NCBI GenBank assembly: GCA_024331125.1
Contig: JANDJI010000004.1
Coordinates: forward strand, 304,139-368,138
DNA: 64,000 nt
DNA from: Nitrospira sp.
Lineage (GTDB): Bacteria; Nitrospirota; Nitrospiria; Nitrospirales; Nitrospiraceae
Direction of reading: 5' to 3'
The first letter of the stretch is position 1. Each line of letters starts with the position of its first letter. The translations under genes and the position numbers were made by a program. The notes under the pieces were generated by a model, which had not been told where the DNA came from, ran no database searches, and saw only the letters and a program-made list of their open reading frames with translations. Shown here piece after piece: positions 1 through 11,287 of the stretch.

Positions 1-2360
1 TCCTCGGCCGTAAAGCTGAGAATCGGCGCCATCAACTTCGTCAGCGCCGTCAGCACGTCGAACAGCACGGTCTGAGAGCTCCGCCTGGTGTGGGAATCTC
101 TTCGAAAGGTGTACAGCCGATCTTTCAAGATGTCCAAATAGACGGCGCTCATGTCCACCGCACAGAAATTGTTGAGCGCGTGAAAGATCGTATGGAACTC
201 GAAATCCTCGTAGGCTTTCGTCACTTTGGGAATCAGCGCCCCCAGCCGCAAGAGGGCCCAGCGGTCCAGTTCCGGCAACTCTTCATAGGGCACCCGATAC
301 CGTTCCGGATCGAAGTCGTACAGGTTGCTCAACAGAAACCGGCACGTGTTGCGAATCTTGCGATAGGCCTCGATCAGGTGATTTAAGATTTCCTGCGAAA
401 TGCGGAGGTCTTCTCGATAGTCCTGCGCCGCCACCCAGAGGCGGAGGATTTCGGCCCCGTATTGCTTGATGACGTCCTGCGGAACCACCACGTTGCCGGC
501 GGACTTGGACATTTTCTTGCCCTGCCCATCGACCACGAATCCGTGTGTCAGCACGGCCTTGTAGGGAGCCCGCCGGTCCGTCGTGACCCCGGCCAACAGG
601 GCGCTGTGAAACCACCCCCGGTGTTGATCGGACCCTTCGAGATAGAGATCGGCCGGCCACCACCGTCTGGGCTTCAGCACCGCGGCGTAACTCACGCCCG
701 ATTCAAACCACACGTCGAGAATGTCCCGTTCCTTTTCAAACGACGTCCCGCCGCAGCGGGCGCAGGCCGTCCCATCCGGCAACAGATCCGACGCAGGCCG
801 CTCGAACCAGACGCCGGCTCCATGAATTTCGACCAGAGCGGCGACGTGCTCGATCACGGCGGGATTCACCAACAAAGTCCGGCACGAGGCGCAGGTGAAG
901 CCGGAAATCGGCACTCCCCACACCCGCTGGCGCGAAAGACACCAGTCCGGCCTGTTTTCAATCATGCCGGTGATGCGATCCCGACCGTACGCCGGGATCC
1001 ACTTCACCCGCTCGATCTCGGCCAACGCGTCCCGACGAAGATCGTTCGTCTCCATCGAGACGAACCACTGTTCCGTCGCGCGGAAAATGACGGGACTTTT
1101 GCATCGCCAGCAGTGGGGATAGGAGTGGCTGATCGTTCCTTGGCCGAGCAATCGCCCGCTCGACTGCAATCGCTCGACGATCTTGGGATTGGCCTCGAAG
1201 ACGTGTCGGCCGGTAAATTCCTTGACGCTCTCCGTGAATCGTCCTCCGTCGTCCACCGGGGCCAGGATTTCCAGCCTCTCACCCGGCGACGCCTTGGCAT
1301 TGTGATCGAGGACAAGCAGATAGTCTTCCATCCCGTGTCCCGGAGCAATGTGGACGCAGCCGGTGCCCTGGTCCAACGTCACGAACCCGCCGAGGAGAAT
1401 CGGCGACAGCCCCGTGGAAAGGGGCCGTTGCGTTTCCAATCCCTCGAAGCCGGCCGAGCCCTTTCGGACCCCGATGACCCGATGGGCTCCGAAACGACAG
1501 GCCTTCGCCACGGACTCCACGAGCTTCTCCGCCACGATCAGCACCTCATCCCCGACCTGCACGAAGGCGTAATCGATGTCCGGGTGGAGACAGACGGCTT
1601 GATTGGCCGGCAAGGTCCAGGGGGTCGTCGTCCAAATGACGATGGAAACCGAGCGTACCTCGCCGGGGAACGCAAGATCGCCGAACAGGCCGCTCAGCAC
1701 CGGCGGCGCGACCACGATCGGAAATTTGACGTACACGGACGGAGACGTGTGGTTGTCGTATTCGACCTCGGCCTCGGCCAAGGCCGTTCGATCCTGCGTG
1801 CACCACAACACCGGCTTGAGGCCCTTGTAGACGCCGCCCCGCTCGACGAACTTCCCGAACTCTCGGATGATGGCGGCTTCGTAGGCCGGCGTCATCGTCA
1901 GATAGGGGTGCTCCCATTCGCCCAACACGCCGAGGCGTCGGAATTCCTCGCGCTGGATCGCCACATACTTCTCCGCGTAGTCTCGACACAGTGCGCGAAT
2001 CGCCGATACGTCAAGGTGGTGTTTTTTTTCGCCGAGCCCTTTCAACACCTGATGTTCGATCGGCAGGCCGTGACAATCCCATCCGGGCACGTAGGGCGCG
2101 TGGAAGCCGGCCATCGTCTTGGATTTTACGATGATGTCTTTCAGGATCTTGTTGAGCGCATGACCGATATGAATATGCCCGTTGGCGTACGGAGGGCCGT
2201 CGTGCAGCACATATTGCGGTCTCCCCTTGCCCGCCTCTTGGATACGTTGATAGAGCTTCCGCTCTTCCCACCAGGCCAACAGTTCAGGCTCCCGTTGCGG
2301 CAGATTGGCCTTCATCGGGAAGTCGGTCCTTGGCAGATTGAGCGTGGCTTTGTAGTCCAT
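1..2360 (-). CDS. ileS: Isoleucyl-tRNA synthetase, C-terminus beyond the window
   Basis: Class I aminoacyl-tRNA synthetase that charges tRNA-Ile in the cytoplasm. Translating the minus strand from the ATG at 2360 gives [20 protein letters not shown], the usual IleS opening. The HIGH motif lies at residues 64-67 (in the context [12 protein letters not shown]) and the KMSKS motif at residues 616-620, where the family has them. About 786 codons are present; the family is usually 900-950 residues, so the tRNA-binding C-terminus and any zinc site are off the left edge. A long reading frame on the opposite strand (462-2366) is a shadow of this gene. Expected constitutive housekeeping gene; nadA lies just upstream on the same strand. 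Confidence 0.96.
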   Translation of the reverse strand, partial: MDYKATLNLPRTDFPMKANLPQREPELLAWWEERKLYQRIQEAGKGRPQYVLHDGPPYANGHIHIGHALNKILKDIIVKSKTMAGFHAPYVPGWDCHGLPIEHQVLKGLGEKKHHLDVSAIRALCRDYAEKYVAIQREEFRRLGVLGEWEHPYLTMTPAYEAAIIREFGKFVERGGVYKGLKPVLWCTQDRTALAEAEVEYDNHTSPSVYVKFPIVVAPPVLSGLFGDLAFPGEVRSVSIVIWTTTPWTLPANQAVCLHPDIDYAFVQVGDEVLIVAEKLVESVAKACRFGAHRVIGVRKGSAGFEGLETQRPLSTGLSPILLGGFVTLDQGTGCVHIAPGHGMEDYLLVLDHNAKASPGERLEILAPVDDGGRFTESVKEFTGRHVFEANPKIVERLQSSGRLLGQGTISHSYPHCWRCKSPVIFRATEQWFVSMETNDLRRDALAEIERVKWIPAYGRDRITGMIENRPDWCLSRQRVWGVPISGFTCASCRTLLVNPAVIEHVAALVEIHGAGVWFERPASDLLPDGTACARCGGTSFEKERDILDVWFESGVSYAAVLKPRRWWPADLYLEGSDQHRGWFHSALLAGVTTDRRAPYKAVLTHGFVVDGQGKKMSKSAGNVVVPQDVIKQYGAEILRLWVAAQDYREDLRISQEILNHLIEAYRKIRNTCRFLLSNLYDFDPERYRVPYEELPELDRWALLRLGALIPKVTKAYEDFEFHTIFHALNNFCAVDMSAVYLDILKDRLYTFRRDSHTRRSSQTVLFDVLTALTKLMAPILSFTAE

Positions 2361-2471
2361 GAATGAAGGGGTGAAGAGGAACTGCGCGTCGCCGGTTGTC
2401 GATTCTCGGTTAGAAGTTGTCTTGGTCCCGCTTGATACGAGGACGTTATAACTCAAAACGGCATGCCGGGG

Positions 2472-3575
2472 CTAGCTGATCGCCATCATCCGATCCAGCG
2501 CGACCCTCGCCCACCGTTTGTCGTCTTCCGGAACGACGATGCGGTTGACGACCTGTCCTTCCGCCAGATTTTCCATCGCCCAACAGAGGTGCGCGGCGTC
2601 GATGCGGAACATGGTGGCGCATTGGCAGATGGTCGAGGAGAGAAAGAAAATTTTCTTGTCCGGCCGCTCGCGTTTGAGACGATTGACCAGATTCAGCTCG
2701 GTGCCGACCGCCCAGATCGTGCCCGCCGGCGCGGCCGACACGGTTCGGATGATGAACTCGGTCGATCCCACGAGGTCGGCCTTGTCGACGACGTCTTCAT
2801 GACACTCGGGGTGCACGATGACGCGACCGTCGGGATATTGTTTTCGAAAATACTCGACGTGCGCGGGCTGAAACATCTGGTGCACGCTGCAATGCCCCTT
2901 CCACAGAATCAGCCTGGCGCGTCGGATCGCCTCTTTGGTGTTGCCGCCGTTCGGCTGATAGGGGTCCCACACGATCATCTCGTCGCGAGGGATGCCCATG
3001 TTGTTCGCCGTGTTGCGACCGAGATGTTCGTCGGGGAAGAACAGCACCTTTTCGCGCCGCGCCCACGACCACTCGAGGACGGCCCTGGCGTTGGACGACG
3101 TGCAGGTGATGCCGCCATGCTCCCCGCAAAACGCCTTGAGAACGGCCGCGGAATTGACGTACACCGCCGGCGTCACGGTCTCCTCGACCGGCATCAGGCG
3201 GCCGAGCGCTTCCCAACACTGATCGACCTGCTCGATCGCCGCCATGTCCGCCATCGAACAGCCGGCGGCCATGTCGGGCAGAATGACCGTCTGATTGGAC
3301 CGGCTCAGGATGTCCGCCGTCTCGGCCATGAAATGGACGCCGCAGAATACGATGTAGGGTCGGTCCGACCGTTCGGCGGCCAGTTTCGACAACAGCAGCG
3401 AATCCCCCCGAAAATCGGCGTGTTGAATCACTTCATCCCGCTGGTAGTTGTGCCCTAAGATCATCACCCGTTTGCCGAGCGCTTGCTTGGCCGCAACGGT
3501 CCGATCGAACAATTCGTCCGCCGTCAATGATTGATACTCGGTGATCGGTTTCGGCACCGCGACGTCTGTTTTCAC
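2472..3575 (-). CDS. nadA: Quinolinate synthase A
   Basis: Condenses iminoaspartate with dihydroxyacetone phosphate to quinolinate in de novo NAD synthesis; a [4Fe-4S] enzyme of the cytoplasm. The sequence shows the conserved GHNYQRDEV segment and the three expected cluster cysteines, in VFCGVHFMAE, ITCTSSNA and VHPECHEDV. I chose the GTG at 3575 because GGAGG stands five bases in front of it and the resulting 367-residue protein fits the family. The open frame extends to an ATG at 3668, but the extra N-terminus looks non-conserved. No nadB or nadC is seen nearby. It lies upstream of ileS, separated by about 110 bases. Confidence 0.93.
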   Translation of the reverse strand: MKTDVAVPKPITEYQSLTADELFDRTVAAKQALGKRVMILGHNYQRDEVIQHADFRGDSLLLSKLAAERSDRPYIVFCGVHFMAETADILSRSNQTVILPDMAAGCSMADMAAIEQVDQCWEALGRLMPVEETVTPAVYVNSAAVLKAFCGEHGGITCTSSNARAVLEWSWARREKVLFFPDEHLGRNTANNMGIPRDEMIVWDPYQPNGGNTKEAIRRARLILWKGHCSVHQMFQPAHVEYFRKQYPDGRVIVHPECHEDVVDKADLVGSTEFIIRTVSAAPAGTIWAVGTELNLVNRLKRERPDKKIFFLSSTICQCATMFRIDAAHLCWAMENLAEGQVVNRIVVPEDDKRWARVALDRMMAIS

Positions 3576-3769
3576 CGCATCCTCCACTAAGGTAGAGCGT
3601 GATTCTACAGACAGCGGCCTCATACATTCAACGAAGAGCATCGGTGCAAGAGACCTTGCTCCTGACATGAGCCGGATGACGCCTCCGCAACGTCATGGTG
3701 CGCCATAAAGCCATAGGGCTAATGGCCGGTTGACTTCGTTCTTCAAAGGGACCTATGATGCGACCTCGA

Positions 3770-3860
3770 TAGCTAGGGGAGCCTCACGGCTGAGAGTCCG
3801 CTCGATCGGACGACCCTCACAACCTGACCTGGGTAATACCAGCGTAGGGAAGCCGGACAG
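3770..3860 (+). promoter_or_regulatory. TPP riboswitch (THI element)
   Basis: The stretch has the near-invariant THI-box blocks: GGGGAGCC, GGCTGAGAG, then GACCCTCACAACCTGACCTG followed by GGGTAATACCAGCGTAGGGA. It lies between nadA and thiC in the leader of thiC, and is followed by an intrinsic terminator. It is expected to bind thiamine pyrophosphate and switch off thiC-thi4 when thiamine is sufficient. Edges are approximate. The remaining bases 3669-3769 show no gene and presumably hold the promoter. Confidence 0.97.
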
Positions 3861-3883
3861 ACAGCGGACGTTGTGGGGATTCA

Positions 3884-3919
3884 GCCGTACCTCCAGGCCG
3901 GGGGGTGCGGCTTTTTTTT
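3884..3919 (+). terminator. Intrinsic terminator of the TPP riboswitch
   Basis: An 11-bp stem (GCCGTACCTCC paired with GGGGGTGCGGC, two G-T pairs) with a short loop is followed by eight T residues. Its position 25 bases after the aptamer identifies it as the expression platform: transcription is predicted to end here when TPP is bound. Confidence 0.9.
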
Positions 3920-3959
3920 ATTGGAAGCACGGCGACCGGCGATCGGCTCGGTTTTTTGA

Positions 3960-5930
<1,971 letters not shown>

Positions 5931-6008
5931 CAACCGATCTCGGCAAGCCGGTTCACAATACCGGCGCAAACCGAGTGATCGAACGTTGCCGGCCATAGGG
6001 AGCCACAT

Positions 6009-6809
6009 ATGCACAAACCCAAGCCAGCCCCGTTGCGAGAGAGGGACGTCACCCGGCACATCGCGCGGGAATACTACAAAGAGTTCGACCAGCTCATTGA
6101 AAGCGACGTGATCATCGTCGGAGCGGGCCCCTCCGGCCTGCTGTGCGCGCACGACCTGGCCGCGATGGGCTTCCGCACGTTGATCGTCGAGCAAAGCCTC
6201 GCCCTTGGAGGAGGATTCTGGCACGGCGGGTACCTGATGAACAAAGCGACGATCTGCGAGCCGGCCAACGAGATTCTCGAAGAACTCGGCGTCCCCTGCA
6301 AAAGAATCGCCGATTGCGACGGCATGTACATGGTCGATCCGCCCCACGCCACCGGCGCCCTCGTCGCCGCCGCCTACCGGGCCGGGGCCAAGGTCTTGAA
6401 TTTGACCCGCGTCGTGGACTTGATCTTGCGCCAAGACGGATTATTAGAAGGCATCGTGGTGAACAACACCACGGCGGAGATGGCCGGCCATGACGTCATC
6501 CACGTGGACCCGATCGCCTTGGAAAGCAAGATCGTCGTGGACGCCACGGGGCACGACGCCGTCGTCGTCGAGCTCTTGCACAAGCGGAACCTATATAAGC
6601 CGGTGCCGGGCAACGGCGCCATGTGGGTTTCTCGATCGGAAGAAGAGGTGGTGGACCGGACGGGGGAGGTCTATCCCAATTGTTTCGTCGTCGGCCTGGC
6701 CGTCGCGGCCGTGTACGGCACCCCGCGCATGGGTCCGGCCTTCGGCTCAATGCTGCTGTCCGGCCGGTACGGAGCGCAGTTAATCAAGAAAAAGCTGAAA
6801 CAGGAATAG
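6009..6809 (+). CDS. thi4: Thi4-family thiazole synthase, His-type
   Basis: Makes the adenylated thiazole half of thiamine from NAD and glycine. The N-terminal Rossmann motif GAGPSGLLCA (residues 38-47) binds the dinucleotide, and PRMGPAFGSML lies near the C-terminus, as in yeast Thi4 and archaeal homologues. At the place of the sulfur-donating cysteine of yeast Thi4 the protein reads HDVIHVDP, with His165, so it should be the catalytic, sulfide-using type as in methanogens, not a suicide enzyme. It follows thiC and is probably co-regulated by the riboswitch. The family is established; sulfide dependence is inferred from one residue. Confidence 0.93.
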   Translation: MHKPKPAPLRERDVTRHIAREYYKEFDQLIESDVIIVGAGPSGLLCAHDLAAMGFRTLIVEQSLALGGGFWHGGYLMNKATICEPANEILEELGVPCKRIADCDGMYMVDPPHATGALVAAAYRAGAKVLNLTRVVDLILRQDGLLEGIVVNNTTAEMAGHDVIHVDPIALESKIVVDATGHDAVVVELLHKRNLYKPVPGNGAMWVSRSEEEVVDRTGEVYPNCFVVGLAVAAVYGTPRMGPAFGSMLLSGRYGAQLIKKKLKQE

Positions 6810-6892
6810 CGTCGTCCGTCATCCGTCGAACACCGTCCAGGAAGCCCCCGCCCGGCGTATCAACGACGAATGACGATCGGCGATTGACGACC

Positions 6893-7408
6893 ATGGACGT
6901 CCAAGACTTTCTCGTACAGGGTGAAGGCCGCGAAGAAGACAAGCGTGAAGCATGGAATCTTTTTCAACGGGCGTTCGAGCGACAGATGAAAGGGGAGCTT
7001 GAAGAAGCCGTCAACCTCTACAAGCAATCGCTGGCCGCGCACCCGACCGCCGAGGCCTATACCTTTTTGGGATGGACGTACAGTTTCATGGGACGGTTGG
7101 ACGACGCGATCGAAGAATGCCACAAGGCCATCGCGCGCGATCCAGACCTGGGCAACCCGTACAACGACATCGGCGTCTATCTGATCGAGAAGGGCGAGCT
7201 GGACGACGCGATCGTCTGGTTCCAAAAAGCCATGCGGGCCAAGCGATACGAAAGCCCGGCGTTCCCGTATCTGAATCTCGGTCGCGTGTACGAGAAAAAA
7301 GGCCAATGGACGGAAGCGATCAACGCCTATAAGCAAGCCCTGGCCCTCAACCCAAACTATGCCTTGGCCAGAAAGGCGTTGGGGCGATTGATCAGCATGT
7401 TGAACTGA
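6893..7408 (+). CDS. Tetratricopeptide repeat protein
   Basis: A 171-residue soluble protein built of about four TPR units. Typical repeat cores include ATG-start-proximal AWNLFQRAFERQMKGELEEA, then LGWTYSFMGRLDDAIEECHK, IGVYLIEKGELDDAIVWFQK and LGRVYEKKGQWTEAINAYKQ. No signal peptide and no enzymatic domain. The frame is open further upstream, but the ATG at 6893 fits where homology-like sequence begins. It lies between thi4 and a pseudo-receiver gene; a role as a protein-protein scaffold is all that can be inferred. Confidence 0.88.
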   Translation: MDVQDFLVQGEGREEDKREAWNLFQRAFERQMKGELEEAVNLYKQSLAAHPTAEAYTFLGWTYSFMGRLDDAIEECHKAIARDPDLGNPYNDIGVYLIEKGELDDAIVWFQKAMRAKRYESPAFPYLNLGRVYEKKGQWTEAINAYKQALALNPNYALARKALGRLISMLN

Positions 7409-7515
7409 CGCAACAGTCGTCAGTTGTCGGTTCCCGGTTTTCAGCGCCCGTGTCGAAAAAAGGGAGAGTGGCTATCCGAGTGTAGCAAGACCATAGAGAG
7501 AAAAGAGAACCCCGC

Positions 7516-7935
7516 ATGACCATCACGACGAATCCGAACACCGAGCGCGATGCCGCCGATTCCCGCAAGACCCTGCTGGTCGGCGTCAATGATCTGTTCT
7601 TTTACGCCAAAATCCGCGAAGCCCTGTTGCCGCACGGCTACCGATTGGAAAAGGCCCGGTCGCAGGATGACATCGAGGAAAAAGCGTCGGCCATACACCC
7701 CGTCGCGGTGCTCCTCGACATGAACGATCTGGCCATCGATGCCTTTCAGGCCCTGAAGATGCTCAAGGAAGACCGTCGCTTCACCGCGATCCCCGTGCTG
7801 GCCTACGCCAGCCACGAGGACGTCGAGACGTGGAACAGAGCCCGAACGCTCGGCGTCGATCGGATCGTCACCCGCAACGAGATGTCGGCGCGCACGAGGG
7901 ATCTGGTGGAAGAGATCCTGTCCGGCGCGCAATGA
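7516..7935 (+). CDS. Receiver-like (CheY-fold) protein, degenerate
   Basis: A 139-residue stand-alone receiver-like protein. The strand-3 aspartate is kept (AVLLDMND). The paired acidic residues of strand 1 are reduced to GVND, and the conserved lysine near strand 5 appears as arginine (DRIVTRNE). Phosphorylation is therefore doubtful; it may act as a phosphorylation-independent switch. No kinase or output domain adjoins it. It begins 107 bases after the TPR gene and precedes the YgfZ-like gene, so the three may share a transcript. Confidence 0.8.
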   Translation: MTITTNPNTERDAADSRKTLLVGVNDLFFYAKIREALLPHGYRLEKARSQDDIEEKASAIHPVAVLLDMNDLAIDAFQALKMLKEDRRFTAIPVLAYASHEDVETWNRARTLGVDRIVTRNEMSARTRDLVEEILSGAQ

Positions 7936-7998
7936 GGCCACCGAATCGACTGACGCGCCCATTTTGAACCCGAACCGCTCAACACAGGCTCTTGCACG

Positions 7999-9090
7999 AT
8001 GAAACGCTCACCCCTACACGCCCATCACATGCAGCTTGGCGCGTCGTTTGAAGAGGTGACCGGCTGGGAAGTCCCGGCCCACTATGGAGACGCGGCGGCC
8101 GAATACCGCGCCGTGCGCCGGTCCGTCGGCTTGGCCGACCTCTCGTATCGAGGAAAGGTCCGCGTGACCGGCGAAGACCGCATCAAGTGGCTCCAAAGCA
8201 TCGTCAGCAACGACGTCCTGTCCCTTCAACCGGGGCAGGGGTGCTATTCCAGCCTGTTGAATCACAAAGGCAAAATGCTGACCTATTTCCGCCTGTACAG
8301 ACAGCCCGACGCGGTGATGATCGAAGACGTCGGAGAAATCGGCGAGACGACCTATCAGACCCTGCGCAAATTTCTCCTCTACGGCACCAAGGCCAAGATG
8401 GACAATTGCGCCGAGAGTTGGGGGTTGCTGCTCGTGAGCGGTCCCCAAGCCCCGGCGGTCGTTCAGTCGGCCTTCGGCGTTGATGTGTCGGATCTGGAGC
8501 CGGTGACCTTCGTCACCACGCGGATCGGAGACCAGATTGCTCTCGTGATGCGGACGGAGGAAACAGGCGACCTCGATCTTGAAGTGATGCTGCCGGCCGA
8601 TGCCCTGCCGGTGGCGTGGAATCGGCTCTGGGAAGCAGGCCAATCCCATGGAATCAAGCCGGTCGGCCGGCAGGCGCTCGACACGCTGCGAATTGAAGCA
8701 GGGCTGCCGAAAGCCGGAGCGGATTTGACGGAAGAGATCGTCCCGCCGGAAGCCAATCTGGAACACAAAGCCTATAGCCTCAACAAGGGCTGCTATCCCG
8801 GCCAAGAAGTCATGGCTCGGATGGACACCTATGGCCAAGTCCGGCGGCACATGGTGGGGCTTGTGTTGGAGGAACAGATCATCCCGCCGAGGGGCGCCAA
8901 ACTGTTCAGCGGCGAACGCGAAGTCGGCTGGATCACCAGCACAACCTTCTCGCCGCTCTTGAACCGCGTCATCGCCTTCGGCTTCCCCCTGCGCGACTTC
9001 GCCAAACCGAATACCACACTCGCCGTCGAGATCGAGGGACAACGCCACCAGGCCATGGTCCACGCCCTGCCTTTCTACACAAGGAACTAG
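7999..9090 (+). CDS. ygfZ: YgfZ/GcvT-family folate-binding protein
   Basis: A 363-residue GcvT-like protein. The segment KGCYPGQEVMARMDTYGQ near residue 265 is the YgfZ signature (K-G-C-Y-x-G-Q-E), whose cysteine separates YgfZ from the glycine-cleavage T protein. YgfZ uses tetrahydrofolate and supports assembly or repair of certain iron-sulfur enzymes; an iron-sulfur role would suit NadA and ThiC in this neighbourhood, but that link is inferred. Other gcv genes are absent. The ATG at 7999 starts the conserved region directly. Confidence 0.88.
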   Translation: MKRSPLHAHHMQLGASFEEVTGWEVPAHYGDAAAEYRAVRRSVGLADLSYRGKVRVTGEDRIKWLQSIVSNDVLSLQPGQGCYSSLLNHKGKMLTYFRLYRQPDAVMIEDVGEIGETTYQTLRKFLLYGTKAKMDNCAESWGLLLVSGPQAPAVVQSAFGVDVSDLEPVTFVTTRIGDQIALVMRTEETGDLDLEVMLPADALPVAWNRLWEAGQSHGIKPVGRQALDTLRIEAGLPKAGADLTEEIVPPEANLEHKAYSLNKGCYPGQEVMARMDTYGQVRRHMVGLVLEEQIIPPRGAKLFSGEREVGWITSTTFSPLLNRVIAFGFPLRDFAKPNTTLAVEIEGQRHQAMVHALPFYTRN

Positions 9091-9392
9091 CTGGCGCCTA
9101 TCCCATTTCCCTAGTGGCAAGCTTGGCTAATCGGTGACGATCGCCTCCGACCAGCCCGCCTTTGGGGTATTGATGTCTGGATAAACCGCGGGACAACATC
9201 TGGATACACCGCCCAACTTCGCCGTCTATCCCGATAGCTGATACCTTGACAAAGACACACAACACACAGATATTGCTGGTGTTTCCAGCAAGGACCCATA
9301 AGAGCTGAAGCCGGCTATACAGTGGGCCAATCGGGGCCCTTCAGCGGTTCACTTAATAGTTGGGTGGTATGCAGTCACGATCGTAGTCATCT
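9091..9392. other. Intergenic stretch upstream of the cassette-like gene
   Basis: No convincing gene on either strand; the short open frames lack codon character. Two sequences match attC consensus half-sites: GCCCAAC at 9207-9213 (RYYYAAC) and GTTGGGT at 9359-9365 (GTTRRRY). They are 159 bases apart, longer than typical attC sites, and the pairing between them is weak, so a degenerate recombination site bounding the next gene is only a possibility. Confidence 0.4.
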
Positions 9393-10646
9393 ATGAGTAG
9401 AAAGAACCTGCTCTTCTACGAGCACGACCTCGATAGGATTCTGTGCGCGCATCTCGCCGGCATCGGCGCGAAGGTGGACGCCATTCCTCAAGACCAGTTC
9501 ATGAACGCACGACCAGAGGACGTCGTCGCACACCTTGTCTCACAGATGACGGTCAATCCACTCGTGCTCTACGAAGATCGCGCCGAGATGGAACAAAAGG
9601 AAACGAAGATTGATGTGGCAGCATGGAGAGACAGAAAGCCATTTGGGGATCCCGGACCGATATACGTCGCTGGTGTGGCGATCACCGTCACTATTCCGTT
9701 CACTGGAGACGGTCAGCTCTGGACCTGCAGACCGAACCAGCGGCAGACCGTATTTCCGCGTGGGCGCGTGTCACCTGCCCGGGGGGATGGCGTTGGTCAG
9801 CTCTACATCGACATGGCTCAGCCGGCGGATGAGCCACCGGACCGTTTCAAAAGTCGCCTAGATGACGAGCTGAAGTCGATCCGCTTCTATATCGATGCAC
9901 AGCGCAAACAGATAGAACAGTTCAATGCTGGCCTTCCCGCGGCGATCCGTCCGGCTGTGGATGCGCGAAGAGCCCGGATCCAGAAACACCAAGGACTCAA
10001 GGACGTCCTAGGTATTCCGTTGAAGCGTCGAGAGGGTGCACCTTTTGTCGAGCCGATCAAGCTCACCCGAAAGCTCGTTCGCCCCCTCCCTCCACCTCCA
10101 AAGTCAGGGTACCAACCCGAACCAGGTATTGCTGATGAAGATTATGCGCACATCCTTTCCGTGATTCGTCATGAAGGACGAACCTTTGAGACGACGCCGA
10201 AGACCTATGCGGTTCATGACGAAGAGGAGCTGCGAGACATCCTTCTTGCCCATCTAAATGGGCACTATCAAGGCGACGCCAGCGCGGAGACCTTCAGACG
10301 CGGAGGCAAGACCGACATTCGCATCGAAGACAATAATCGCGCGGCCTTTGTCGCTGAGTGCAAGGTCTGGAAGGGTCCGAAGGAACTCTCACAGGCCATT
10401 GACCAGCTACTTGGCTACCTTACCTGGAGAGACTGTAAGGCGGCGCTGGTTATCTTCAACAAGCACAACGCGAAGTTCAGCGCCATCGTGGAGGGGGTTC
10501 CATCGATATTTAAGTCGCATGAAAAGTTCCGAGGACTCCTACTGTCCGGGAGCGGCGGTGAGTGGCAGTTCCGCATGTCTTCACGCGAAGACGAAGGTCG
10601 CGATGTTCGCGTGCATGTCTTCGTATTCAATCTCTATGCGGGGTAG
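9393..10646 (+). CDS. PD-(D/E)XK nuclease-like protein of unknown function
   Basis: A 417-residue protein I do not recognise as a named family. The C-terminal third has a restriction-nuclease-like core: GGKTDIRIEDNN followed by FVAECKVWKG, i.e. the D...E-x-K arrangement of the PD-(D/E)XK fold, then ALVIFNKHNAKF. The N-terminal half opens with FYEHDLDRILCAHL and contains a proline-rich linker (PLPPPPKSGY) before the nuclease-like domain. The gene stands alone and is followed three bases after its stop by an attC-like site, as for integron cassettes. A defence or DNA-processing role is inference from the fold and context. Confidence 0.72.
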   Translation: MSRKNLLFYEHDLDRILCAHLAGIGAKVDAIPQDQFMNARPEDVVAHLVSQMTVNPLVLYEDRAEMEQKETKIDVAAWRDRKPFGDPGPIYVAGVAITVTIPFTGDGQLWTCRPNQRQTVFPRGRVSPARGDGVGQLYIDMAQPADEPPDRFKSRLDDELKSIRFYIDAQRKQIEQFNAGLPAAIRPAVDARRARIQKHQGLKDVLGIPLKRREGAPFVEPIKLTRKLVRPLPPPPKSGYQPEPGIADEDYAHILSVIRHEGRTFETTPKTYAVHDEEELRDILLAHLNGHYQGDASAETFRRGGKTDIRIEDNNRAAFVAECKVWKGPKELSQAIDQLLGYLTWRDCKAALVIFNKHNAKFSAIVEGVPSIFKSHEKFRGLLLSGSGGEWQFRMSSREDEGRDVRVHVFVFNLYAG

Positions 10647-10648
10647 CC

Positions 10649-10742
10649 GCCCAACAACGCCTTGCAGCCGACCGCCGCAAGCGTCGCTTGCGGTACCCTC
10701 GTCGCTCCGCTCCTCGGCGGCGGCTGAAGGCGAACGTTAGCT
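10649..10742 (+). repeat. attC-like integron recombination site
   Basis: The 5' end has GCCCAAC (RYYYAAC) and the 3' end GTTAGCT (one mismatch to GTTRRRY). Between them, CGCCTTGCAGCCGACC on the left pairs with GGCGGCTGAAGGCG on the right, leaving a single unpaired G and a single unpaired A on one side. Such extrahelical bases define strand choice in real attC sites. A variable hairpin fills the centre (CCGCAAGCG / CGCTTGCGG). It sits immediately after the stop codon of the preceding gene. Confidence 0.75.
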
Positions 10743-11287
10743 TGTATAAGGTGAGAGGTCGAGAGCACACGGTGAGAACACGATGAGCCCATGGATGCAC
10801 GGCGTAATCGATACTCTGGTAGGGAGGGAATAAGGGGGTATTCTGGCTTTGTTGCTACATAAAGTGAATCACTATCTGGAGCAAATATGAATGTCCCCTT
10901 TCTGTTTCCCGACTCGACAATCTGTCGCACTGTGAATCCCCGAACAGTCGACGGCAAAAACAACAAGCTCCGCCCCTATCCTCCATCTTGCGGACCACTC
11001 GTCAGCTTCGTCTCATAACGAGCGTTTCCCTCCCAAAGTCCTGAGTGATATGGCGCATCGGTTGCGATGCGTGGCATACTGTTGAAGGTTCACGATGAGA
11101 GAATCCCGTACACCCTTCGCTCCACTTCAAAACAGTTGGCACACTATGGTCTGCGAAGGTCGGACCTCATCACCGGGCGTTAGCCGTTGAGGATGGATCG
11201 GATCCCACGATGAATACAAGCGACGCATCAAACAGCAAGGCTGATTCGGCGGTTTAGATTTCTTCTCACGCGTGAAAAGGGATTCAC
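10743..11287. other. Gene-poor stretch after the attC-like site
   Basis: No frame here is convincing. A 110-residue minus-strand frame overlapping the attC-like site lacks a ribosome site and any recognisable domain. A second GCGTTAGCC sequence near 11179-11187 resembles the 3' half-site of attC and could mark the end of a decayed cassette. Base composition is lower in GC than in the flanking haemoglobin gene. Confidence 0.4.

Noticed and set aside
462..2366. 634-codon plus-strand open frame
   Set aside because: It lies antisense to ileS, whose minus-strand translation has HIGH and KMSKS motifs; the plus frame is Arg/His/Pro-rich with no domain.
8014..9120. 368-codon minus-strand frame
   Set aside because: Mirror of the YgfZ-like gene on the plus strand; no recognisable domain.
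10634..10966. 110-codon minus-strand frame in the cassette region
   Set aside because: Covers the attC-like site, has no ribosome site and no recognisable sequence; not supported.
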